Assembly (NCBI RefSeq): GCF_963675165.1
Contig: NC_087381.1
Coordinates: forward strand, 3,782,001 to 3,846,000
Direction of reading: 5' to 3'
Length of the DNA stretch: 64,000 nucleotides
DNA from: Halichondria panicea
Taxonomy: Eukaryota; Porifera; Demospongiae; Suberitida; Halichondriidae
Below, one piece after another: positions 1 to 9,533 of this stretch (positions are counted from its first letter, which is position 1; each line of letters begins with the position of its first letter). The notes below the pieces were generated by a model. That model was not told where the DNA came from. It ran no database searches and worked only from the letters and a program-made list of their open reading frames with translations. The translations under genes and the position numbers were made by a program.

Positions 1-1071
1 GGTGTGATGGTAGCACATTTAATTCCCACATTGTACTTCTTGATGGCTTCAGCACAGTCCACAGTCACTACAGAATAAGGCGAGAATTACAATACACATG
101 TAAAGCCAATAATGAACACAAAACATGAAAATAAAGAAATTTAATGTGTAAAAAAAGACAGTGAGCGCATGACTCCTACACGTACTGTAAGGGTGTCCAA
201 ATTAGTTAAAACTGTTGTATGTGCACATGTACACTTGATGACTAAATAAATGTACATCTAGCTAATATTAACTTATTGCATGTACCTTGATCGTTGGTCT
301 CATCACGGTACTCCAGACCGAGATCATAGCTTTTAACGTCCAGATCCACAAAGGGAAAGATGAGTTTTTCCTTGATCAATTCCCAGATGATCCTGTTCGC
401 ATTGGGTGTAAAACACACAGTGAATAGCAAGGTACATGTAGTAGATCACTGTTGCAAGCAAAAGGATAGTCTCATGGATCAGCCGGACCTTCTTAGGAGG
501 GGGCTGATCCATGAGACTAGCAAAAGGAATTCTATTAACAGCAATTAGTAGTGGGCAAGTACATGTTGATAGTGGTGTGATCACTGCTCAGGAAGTAGCC
601 ATGTAACAGCTATCAACACAGGAAATTGACGCACAGACAGCAGCTTAAGGGCTATGTTAGAGACTTAGCAGGGAGAATGGATTACTGTTGCAACCATACA
701 TACTGTATATAGGAGGTTATAACAATTGTTCAAGTCATTAGTAATACAAACTACAAAGGTCAGGGAATGGTGGTGAATGGTTGATTGCAGATGCACTGGT
801 AGTGAGGTCAAAATCACCTGGTCATTTCATCACCCTTTGCTTCAACCACTGTGCCACCTGCATGCGGAAAAGACTGTAAATTTAGCACAGTAAACAACTA
901 CAGATACAAGAAGGTAAGGTAGCTTTTATACATGCAGTCCTCTGTGCACAGCACACCCTTGACACACCCTCACAACAGTTAAGTTAGCTAGTGAACACAA
1001 GTCATAACACTCAGTATGTAGTCCTATGATTAAAGCTCAACTTTACCGTTTATCTTTGTTGCTGAGGCCAT
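1..1071 (-). CDS. IDH1: NADP-dependent isocitrate dehydrogenase, N-terminal exons (partial)
   Basis: Oxidises isocitrate to 2-oxoglutarate with NADP+. Four minus-strand exons join in phase: 1071-1047 ([11 protein letters not shown]), 857-818 ([13 protein letters not shown]), 392-286 ([18 protein letters not shown], then [14 protein letters not shown]) and 67 to the window edge ([20 protein letters not shown]). All introns are GT-AG. The residues line up with the first 80 or so of eukaryotic IDH1/IDH2, including the conserved GDEMTR and KCATITP stretches. Only about eight residues precede the Gly-Gly motif, as in the cytosolic/peroxisomal form, so this start gives no mitochondrial presequence; an upstream in-frame start was not excluded. 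The catalytic and C-terminal exons lie left of the window. IDH1 versus IDH2 is an inference from the short N-terminus. Confidence 0.9.
468..518. repeat. Perfect 17-bp hairpin in IDH intron 2
   Basis: Arms 468-484 (AGTCTCATGGATCAGCC) and 502-518 are exact reverse complements around a 17-nt loop. It lies in the intron between the second and third IDH exons and is probably a remnant of an inverted-repeat element. Confidence 0.8.
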
Positions 1072-1732
1072 TGCTCTTAGTAGAAATAGTGAATGCTCTC
1101 TGAAAACTGGAGATGTAGTTCTTAGGGCTGAAAGCAAACCTGCACCAGGAGTCTATAGTCAGGAAGTGACCTTTCCATAGGCCATGTGTACAACCACATA
1201 ATTATAATGATATTCATTAGACTACACCACACGTGAGGCATACATGGGATTTCCCCAACTAGCCTTTTCATCCAGGGCACAATTATGAAAAATGAAAGTG
1301 GTTGGTTTATATGTACGTGCCAGTGGTGCTTTCAGTACTGCTGTACAAGTTGTATGCAGATCAATGTACCCATTACATACAATCATGTAAGAATATTATA
1401 AATTACAACAGCTTGTTGCTATAGCCTCTTCGGTTCTTTTTACAAAAGTACACCTTGATTTATATTTCCACTTATTCAATTGAAGCACTATAAATTAATA
1501 TTATATATAATTATATGCTTGATCAGAAGCTGCGGCTACTAAATGTTTCATTTTGCTGGCAGAGGAGGCTACAATTCCATGAATTCAGAGGCCATTGCCG
1601 GAGTTTGAACAGTCCGTGCAAAAGTGACGGCTCACTAGTACGAGTATGTCTAACTGTTATTATAATGCACAGAGGGAAATTCTTTTTATATCTTGGGCCA
1701 ATTTTTATACCTTGATGAATGGCTAATAATTA

Positions 1733-2203
1733 CCGTATAGTAGGTATAATTATTTCGAGGGTATAAATTTTCGCGGATATAATTTTTGTGGAATAGCGCC
1801 TTTTTGCAGCATGCATGCATGCAATATTCACGGTTAGACACTAATTGATAAGATCTACATGGGAAGTACATGGGAAAAATGCCTCAGAGCAGGTATGCTA
1901 TGGGACTTAGTATACATGCAAATTTACTTAGTATACCTAGTATTCCGTTGTCAAGTAATTGTATTGTAGTCAAGCGGTTTGCGCATGCGCACTAGTATCT
2001 AAATGAGTTAGACACTGTTTTGGAGGTGTCTATGGGATTTAGAAGCCCAAAGGCACTGATTTAGTATCCCGAGCGTAGCGAGGGTACTAAAGTAGCTGAG
2101 GGCTTCTAAATTACATGGACACCGACAAAACAGTGTCTATTATTTATAAATGTATACGGTTCATGCTAATTCGCAAAAACCACGAACAGTTATACCCTCG
2201 AAA
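1733..2203. mobile_element. MITE with TTTCGAGGGTATAA termini, carrying a nested palindromic element
   Basis: The left end near 1733-1784 (CCGTATAG, then TTTCGAGGGTATAAATTTTC) is mirrored by TTATACCCTCGAAA at about 2190-2203. Inside it, 2009-2139 is a second element whose arms (TAGACACTGTTTTGG / CCGACAAAACAGTGTCTA) and inner segments (TTTAGAAGCCC / GGGCTTCTAAA) pair. Related ends recur near 28780-28895 and 60625-60735. Confidence 0.6.
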
Positions 2204-2205
2204 TA

Positions 2206-2402
2206 CCGTATAGAGGGTAATTTTCGTGGAGCAAAATATTCGTGGTTTTTGTGGTTGAAGGTCTGCCCACGAATGAAGTGACCTTGCCTACCTTTACGTA
2301 CCTGCAGTGCAAGCAGCAACCACGAAAATATTATCCACGAAATGACTAAATATTGCTCAACCCCACGAATATTTTGCCCCCCGGAAATTACCCGCTATAT
2401 GG
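2206..2402. mobile_element. TA-flanked MITE with about 40-bp terminal inverted repeats
   Basis: Begins CCGTATAGAGGGTAATTTTC and ends in the imperfect reverse complement (GAAATTACCCGCTATATGG); the inner part of the arm (GCAAAATATTCGTGG) pairs with CCACGAATATTTTGC. The element is bounded by TA on both sides, the target signature of Tc1/mariner-related elements. Confidence 0.7.
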
Positions 2403-2423
2403 TATATGTAGCTTTAGTGATTA

Positions 2424-2493
2424 CAGTCTCGCACCAGCCATGTTATCGACCTAGCGTTCAAATAGAAAACATTCGGGGCTGGTGCGCGAGACT
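2424..2493. repeat. Short inverted repeat
   Basis: AGTCTCGCACCAGCC at 2424-2438 pairs with GGCTGGTGCGCGAGACT at 2477-2493 with one extra base, leaving a loop of about 38 nt. Probably a small foldback element remnant. Confidence 0.6.
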
Positions 2494-3088
2494 ACAAGTG
2501 ATATAGCTAGATTTAAGTTTTAACCCCCAGGCCCCCCCCTCCCGCCTTGCTATAAGATTAGCTAGATAGTTTATATAAAATTAAAACTAACCTGAAGTAG
2601 AGAATTTTAGTACACTAGCCATTTTTCGATGAGCACAACTGGCCAGTACGTAGGTGATGCTTTAATTTCAGTTTTTGAGAAGCTGTTTGCTTTGAAAGAC
2701 CACACACAAACTGAGAAAAATAATGATATTTATGGCTGTTGTGCTGCTGCACTACACGTGTACAAACAGACACACCCCCCACAGAAGGGGAAGCCCGTGT
2801 TCATTAATTAGAAGCTGCAGCACATGGTAATACAAGTTCATGTTGATTGTTGCCAGGATTGTTGCGTCACCAGATATATCAGGACTCATACTCTTTCGTA
2901 CAAAGCTAGCTGATCTCTCCTCTCTTCCTTGCGTCCTGTCCGAAGTTGCACTTGTCGTGGATTAAGTTCAAGTGTATTCGGCTTGACTGGTAGATTATGA
3001 CAAGCTTCCCTCTTGGCTAACTAAAACCAACTCATAGTCGAGTCGTACCTACTATACTAGAACAAGACCACAAGAACACTGAGCCGAG

Positions 3089-5413
3089 ATGTCTACAGCC
3101 CCAAACTTAGAACGTCAGACGAGCGACAGTCTGAGTATTCCTGATCGCCGTGTCGTCATCAAAGATCCCACTGAAATGCCTCTAGACTACTCCACAACCC
3201 CTGGGGGCACGATGTTTTCAACCACTCCAGGAGGTACGTAAGTTTAACAATCTATTTATAAAGTATTATGGCTTCAGTAAGCGGTTTGTTCGGTTATTAT
3301 GTTTGGTTTTCGGTTTAATTGGCAGTGTAGTGCTTAACGTACGTACGTACATACAGTACGTGGATGTTATTGACCACCTGTTTGCTCAATCAGCAGTTAC
3401 TCGATTGACGATTTAATATTCATAGTTTGTGTTGAGCACAATGAGCAACATGTAGTAAACCAACGTGTGTGTCTCGGAAGAGAAGAGTGCTCATATACTT
3501 GGGACGGTCTCGCTATACGAGTGTTCATCATATTCAATAATGTTGGGGTGTGTCAGTAACAGCAATAACTATTAATAGATCTAGGTAATGGTCGAAATGT
3601 CACGAATCGTCAATTAAGTTAAAAACGATTAATTAGCTTATGACCAGAGTGCTGAAAATGCCTTCTGAGTGGAAGAATTGAGCTAAAGTGTCCTTAGTAT
3701 AATTATACGATTATACGAACACGTACGTCCTCCAACTTTGAAGTCAAACCATTACAGTCTGCAGCAACCAGAGCCACTAGTTCTAAGGAATGTGTCTGCC
3801 TTCATCCACCACCACCACCACCGCCAAAATCTCGATTGAACCTGATTAAAGCTTTGCTATTACTTTTAATAAGTACATGCATGTACATGTATGTATGTAT
3901 GAGTCTAGAGGTACAGTAGACTCTCACTATTCCGGCTCTACGGCCATTTGGTTTGGCACAAATTGCTAGCTAGATGTTTACTTCACAAAACTCACCCTGA
4001 AGTACGGCCACTTGCTATTCCGTATACTGGCCAGTGCTGGCTGTCCCAAACTAGGTAATTTTATTATACGTTGCCGGATATGATGTTTTAGGTGTGGTTT
4101 GGCAGGGATTATACTTAAATTAGAGAGCAGAATGATTCATTACCCTCGAGACAAGAACTGCAAAATTAGTCATTTAAGCCCCAGCTAACGAGAGTGTACT
4201 GTATAATATTATTATTATACAACGTGTACTAGCTAGTGTAATAATTATGTTATTACAGTAACTTGGTCGGGACAAGAACTATAAGATAATTATGTAGAGC
4301 TGTCACTGTTGTCACAAATTACCCTGTATAAATGTGACTTGTGTGTCTGTGTTGGCACTTAATATAGTCAATCTGTCATCATGCAGCATAATAATGCCTT
4401 GGTGCGCATGCGCAAGCAAGGTATACGGTTTGTGTGTCTGTGTAGACTGTACAGCTGCTCAAGGATCAATGAAGTGCAAGTAAGAGTTCCGATAGGCTTC
4501 TAGTCATGAATTTTTATTCCAAAATAATGCTTTGTTCACGAGTTATGCCTAGTTTTGCTTACTTGGAAAGTCATTGCAGCCTTTTCGAAGAGTGCGTAGC
4601 AAAACTTGTTCACCGAGTGTTACTACTCTACTTAGTAGTTAGCTTTGCACTAGAACGCTAGCTATTGGTAGCTGAAAGAGTGCAAGTGGACGCAGCCATT
4701 AATTTTAGACTTGAACTTTTGGCATCAATCGTTTTTAACACAATCATGGTCAATCATTATCATTTCCCACTCTTTGAGTTTGCATGCAGCTATTAAATTA
4801 ATGGTCATCATAATAATTATAATGTGCTATTAGGGAGCGCTACAGTGCTTATAATTTCATTATAGCAAGTGCTGCATGTTTTTCACTAAAATACCTTGGG
4901 CTGTCGTATGTCGACCTATGTCTAGATCTCCTTGTATGTGTATAATATATATAACTAAAATTCGTGTCCAACTTATATAGGAACAAGGATTATTTATGAC
5001 CGAAAGTTTCTGCTCCTCATGAGAAATTCACCTCTAGCCAGAACTCCACCCCCTAAACTGGCCTCAATTCCTGACATCATCAACGAAGATGCTGACCCTC
5101 CAGAGGAGAAAGAGGAGACCATGAGTCCAGAACCACCTGCCCCCAGTAAAGGTGTGATGTGTGTCTGACTGACTCCCTTAATATTGGGATTATAATGTGT
5201 ACATCTACGTATATTTAACCTTCATATCCACGTGCTTTAATTGACTATTAGCCACACAGAAAACTAGGAGTTTTATTCGTCACCATGCATCTTATAATTA
5301 GTGTACAACCGTGTTTTCAACTCTGTAGGCCACTTGTGATTGAACTGATGTCTACATTTGTATTTTCAGGTGTTCCTGAGAATTCTGAAACAGAGTTGTT
5401 TGCAATGGACTGA
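3089..5413 (+). CDS. EIF4EBP: eIF4E-binding protein (4E-BP), complete, 3 exons
   Basis: Translational repressor that binds the cap-binding factor eIF4E and is released when TORC1 phosphorylates it. Exons 3089-3233, 4981-5151 and 5370-5413 join in phase to 119 residues; human 4E-BP1 has 118. Visible signatures in order: [19 protein letters not shown] (the two TPGG phospho-threonine sites), the eIF4E-binding core YDRKFLL (YxxxxL-phi), [10 protein letters not shown] (equivalents of Ser65/Thr70), and a C-terminal LFAMD, which resembles the TORC1-signalling TOS motif FEMDI but stops one residue earlier. The first intron splits the second TPGG repeat. The gene is divergent from IDH and convergent with CSN4, with about 470 bp between their stops. 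Confidence 0.95.
4388..4860. mobile_element. MITE of the GCGCATGCGC family, in 4E-BP intron 1
   Basis: The left end (TGCCTCGGTGCGCATGCGCA, then a TGTG-rich stretch and TAGACTG) is shared with elements at 7487, 14365 (reverse), 31029, 47564 (reverse) and 61424. Internal homology to the 7.5 kb copy (TAGGCTTCTAGT, AGAGTGCGTAGCAAAACTTG, ACTTAGTAGTTAGC) continues to about 4860. I did not find the opposite end with CACCCGCGGTGC in this copy, so it looks truncated. Confidence 0.65.
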
Positions 5414-5879
5414 GAAAGTTTTCGGATAAATAAGTGAACTTCTTGTTGGACAATGTGTCATCATGAAATTTTTTTCGTATGTTTTCTATACAATATTATG
5501 TATACGTGTATTGCCTTTTTTTGTATTGTGACTTTTGTGACCTCAGTATTTATTCATTCGAGTGGAATCTTCTTGTGCACGTGGCTAGCTGGCATGTGAG
5601 TCATGCATAATTATACTGCATGTATAACGATGGTGCGTGGAGTGCACATGTACATGCACATGCACAATCAAGTCCAGTACTAATAATTATTATAAACACT
5701 GTACGTGGCGTGGCCTTGAGATTTCAATGCGAGAGTAATCTGACATTCGAATAGGGCACAAATCATTAAGCCCAAAAATTAATTAGATGATGCTCTAAAA
5801 TAAATTAACTTACACAGTTAAACAATCTCAAAACTCAGTTACAGGTATGTACATGTATTGTTCTGCACACTATGTAGTT
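5414..5879. other. Convergent spacer between 4E-BP and CSN4
   Basis: Contains the two 3' UTRs. AT-rich, with several TACATGTA palindromes. No open frame or inverted-repeat element is evident. An AATAAA on the plus strand lies near 5799. Confidence 0.5.
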
Positions 5880-8800
5880 TCAGAGAGACATCTGCTGATC
5901 CAGAGAGGATGCCACCCACGAGGAGTGGTGGTGATTGATCTTGTCCACTATGGAGTTAACTAAGCAGCATACACTGTGTATCTTGTTGTCCCACGAGGGA
6001 AGAACCTCTTGCTCTGTGTGATAGTGCATTGTAGAGTAAAACGTGCATGCAATACGCATGAGCCCTATTTATACAAGCACTAATTTGGGTAAACTAGTCT
6101 GCAATTGTCTCAAGTACTCACTTTTAAAATAAACTATGCCGTCAATTTGATCAATAGTTCCATTCATTCGTCTCTCAGCAATCATCCTAGCCGAAACTTT
6201 CTCAGCCTACAATGTACATAAATAACAACGAAAGTATGCACGCATGGAGACTAGCAACAATCCACAAAAATATATAGTACATGTACACTTGCACACACCT
6301 TTGTTTCTACAAAGCACAATGTATATACACTGGACCAACCTTAGCTGGAGGAATGGCCAATAGTCTACCTAGTTCCTCGAACGTAATGTTATTGTACAGC
6401 TTGCTGGCAGACAGAATATTGTGTTCTATAACAGCTTGATCCAGAATACTAGAACCTGATATCGTATATCATGATCAGCACACACACAATTAAAGTGTTG
6501 TAATGATAATACATGTAAAGTGAATACTTACCATCAGCAGTGGTTGCTTTTTGATGGCTAGCTAGCAACACTGAGAACTCTTCTAACTCATTTAGTCGAA
6601 TTATCCTCTCCAGATACCTTCATCATACGATGTACATGTGTAATTATGCAGGTTGATAAAACACCCTACACTATGCAATTAAGTTGTTGCAACCACTGTG
6701 TGCATACAGGTGTCTTAAATACCAGCATTGTCATACTTTTGTACACATGTTCTGTTGCTACATTGTATAACATAATAAATATTGTTTCAATACCATTGGC
6801 TCATATATCTGCAACTATCACATGTTCAGAGCTTACACCTGTTGTACATACATTGATTGTACTGCTATATAATATCTCACATTTTTTCCAGAATGTTGAA
6901 AGCTGGTAGTTGTTGACATCGTTCATCTTTGTACAGGGTGGAAAGTTGCTTTGATCTCTGCTGACCTGGGATATACATTATACATGTAAGGCAGTGACAT
7001 AATAGTTATAATTATGTGACTAAAATGATTGTCTAACGTACTGTACATGTACATTTCACCACCCTTATTAAATTTCAAAAATAGAGCGTACTACGTGTAC
7101 ATAAATTGTATACATGGGTCGATACACATTCACCAATTGGTAATCCCTGCCATGTAACATTTATTGCACTAACCTGCTTGGGAGAGTATGGCACATACAG
7201 AGGCACAGCGCAGTGACTGCAGCCTCTCACTGGGGTGAATGGCAGGCTCATAAGACAAATGGATGTAGCGCCGAGCAGCATCGTTGAACTTACGTCTGAA
7301 ATCGGCCATTCTTGCACAGCAAACCTTGGTAAAAATTACAGCAATTAGTAGGCAATTAGTATAATTATTGAGAGCATGATAAATTGTCCTGTTCCTCAGG
7401 TAGACAATTAGAAGTGTAAAACTATAACTATGGACTGCACAGATGTACATGTACTATGATTGTACATGCCTGATTGATACATCATTATGCCTCGGTGCGC
7501 ATGCGCAAGCGAGGTATACGGTAGTGTGTGTGTGTGTGTGTGTGTGTAGACTGCTATTATAGCTGCTCAAGGATCAATGAACTGTAAGTAAAAGTTTCTA
7601 TAGGCTTCTAGTAACGTTTTCTTGGATTTTAATTGTGGATTTGAAAAATAATACTTTGTTCTCGAGTTATGCCTACTTTTGCTTGGAATGCCACATTGCA
7701 GCCTTTTCAGAAGAGTGCGTAGCAAAACTTGTCCATGGATTGAGTGTTGCTACTCTACTTAGTAGTTAGCTCTGCACTAGAACGCTAGCTATTGGTAGCT
7801 GCAAGAGTGAAAAGAGAGCTGCAAGGCTCTGCTGATATGCAGCCATTCATTTTAGACTTTGATATCGATCGTTTTTAACAACAATCATGGTATATCATTA
7901 CCCACTCGTTGAGTTTCTGTGTGACTCTACATGCAGCAAAATTTATAAAATTGTTCATCATGATAATTATGTGTGTATAAAAGCTATTACTATAATAGCT
8001 AGTGGCTTTATGTTATTATGTTGTGTAGCTTTGAAACCTCCACCGAGGCATCAGCACCCGCGGTGCTTTCATTCTACCAGGTTTCTCGCAAGTGTTCAAG
8101 TGATGGCGACTCAGATCGTTATGTTCTTATAAGCTAACGTACTCCAGAACTTCATAAACCGTACCTTGTAAATAATGTGCAGGTCGTTTCTGTCCACCTC
8201 TGACTGCAGCAAAGCTGCTCTGTTGATGTAAGCCTCAGCAGCTACGTGATTCTGCTCTTCCAAATACAGCTGAGCTATCCTTAGGTACACTTCCATCTTG
8301 AAGTCCGAAGGGTATATTCTATGTGGTAAAGGTAATCACATTTAATTTACATGTGCGACTACTACGTGTGTACATAGTATAATTATAACGTTAGCAGTAT
8401 ATGAAATAAGCCACTAAACAAGGCTACATGTATATACAACCTCTAGTGGTAAAGAATTGACTGATACTAACTTTTGCCCGGAGTCCATAGGAATTGCACA
8501 CAGCAGTTCAGCACTTTCCGTCCAATTCTGCTCAGCTTCTAAAATCTTTGACAGTGACAGTCTTACTTGAGTGGCCTGGCAAAATAATTGATAATAACGA
8601 TTAAAAAATTGTTAAGTTACCTGTTCCTCAAAGGAGACACTTCTGGATTGCATTTTGGAGAGAGTGAACAGGCACATGGGTTTAGCCACACTTTTCTCTA
8701 GCTCAGGGATCTTCTCACAGAAAAATGTCATGACTGCCTTAGATGACACAATTCCCAAACTCTCGTCCAGTGCTGTATACCAAAACAAAATTAACACATC

Positions 8801-9381
8801 TTTACAAGCGGTATTGCTTAACCCATGTGGGAGCATTTAATTAATACAAGATACGAGTGGCACCCAGAAAAACCCCCAAATTACGTTCATGGCATCTTTA
8901 TTGACATGTACAGCTGCACCTACATTGTAGCTAGCTATGCATCAAATGCATGCTCATAATAATAATTATAGGCCGAAACAATACTTGACAATACAAACAC
9001 GCCTTTTTACAAGTACCATAGAAGTTTGGACTTTACCGAGTCGGCACTAAAATTACAGTACTCACGCAGTCAACACACATTTCATACTGCATAAAATCGT
9101 GCTTGAGCAAATGCAGCTGAGTGGTCTATGCATACTGTGGAAAGGACAGTTGACCAGACTAGCATTAATTCATGCATGCTACCGGGGTAGCTATACTCTC
9201 AGCTACATGTAGCTAGTCCCAATGGTCTACCAGCATTGACGAAGACCTCCAAAGCTGCCCTCAGGTCATTCCCTTCCTTGCACTCATCTAATAAGGAAGA
9301 AAATACCTCCCTGTACTTTTCAACTACATTCTTGGCAGTAGACTTGACGTTCTTCAGCTTGGACTGTGCAATAGACGCCAT
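5880..9381 (-). CDS. COPS4: COP9 signalosome subunit 4, complete, 10 exons (block 1)
   Basis: PCI-domain subunit of the COP9 signalosome, which removes NEDD8 from cullins. Ten minus-strand exons join in phase: 9381-9231, 8772-8621, 8575-8472, 8318-8165, 7324-7174, 6965-6881, 6617-6532, 6455-6340, 6206-6122 and 6013-5880. They give 405 residues; human CSN4 has 406. Recognisable stretches include [78 protein letters not shown] and the PCI/winged-helix segment [15 protein letters not shown]. All sites are GT-AG. It lies head-to-head with the TRPA-like gene (152 bp between ATGs) and tail-to-tail with 4E-BP. Intron 4 carries a 590-bp MITE. This is the only intact CSN4 in the window; a broken copy lies at 30.6-33.3 kb. 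Confidence 0.95.
7487..8073. mobile_element. GCGCATGCGC-family MITE in CSN4 intron 4
   Basis: Runs from ATGCCTCGGTGCGCATGCGC, through a TG microsatellite (about 7522-7548), to GCATCAGCACCCGCGGTGCT. The same insertion is in block 2 (31029-31623), so it predates the duplication. Confidence 0.75.
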
Positions 9382-9533
9382 TTTTTTTATATTTTAAATG
9401 AACTTTGAACTTTGGTCTTGGATTATAGGGCGTGGTCAGCTTGTGTGTGAGGTCATACAGTGCAGCCAGTTAATTTTCTAACATCACATCATTTCAGATT
9501 CAAAGATCAGAGAACAGGTAAAAAGAGTTGACT
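9382..9533. promoter_or_regulatory. Bidirectional promoter region of CSN4 and TRPA, with a DR1 nuclear-receptor-like site
   Basis: The 152 bp between the CSN4 ATG (minus) and the TRPA ATG (plus) must contain both promoters unless there are distant 5' UTR exons. On the minus strand, 9411-9399 reads AGTTCAAAGTTCA: two identical AGTTCA half-sites spaced by one base, the DR1 arrangement bound by RXR/HNF4-type nuclear receptors. GGGCGTGG, a Sp/KLF-like box, lies just downstream near 9428. The first part, including DR1 (33318-33330), is kept in block 2, which diverges from about 33376. Factor binding is inference. Confidence 0.55.

Larger units (their letters stand above)
1072..3088. other. Intergenic region between divergent IDH and 4E-BP, filled with nested MITEs
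   Basis: No convincing gene. A 60-codon open frame at 2629-2811 has no recognisable domain or splice context and is treated as chance. The region holds the inverted-repeat elements listed separately (1733-2203, 2009-2139, 2206-2402, 2424-2493). The last 200 bp before 3089 are the presumed 4E-BP promoter and 5' UTR, with a pyrimidine-rich run near 2911-2935. Confidence 0.6.

Noticed and set aside
2629..2811. 60-codon ORF upstream of 4E-BP
   Set aside because: No domain, no splice context and no second copy to test. Length is within chance expectation.
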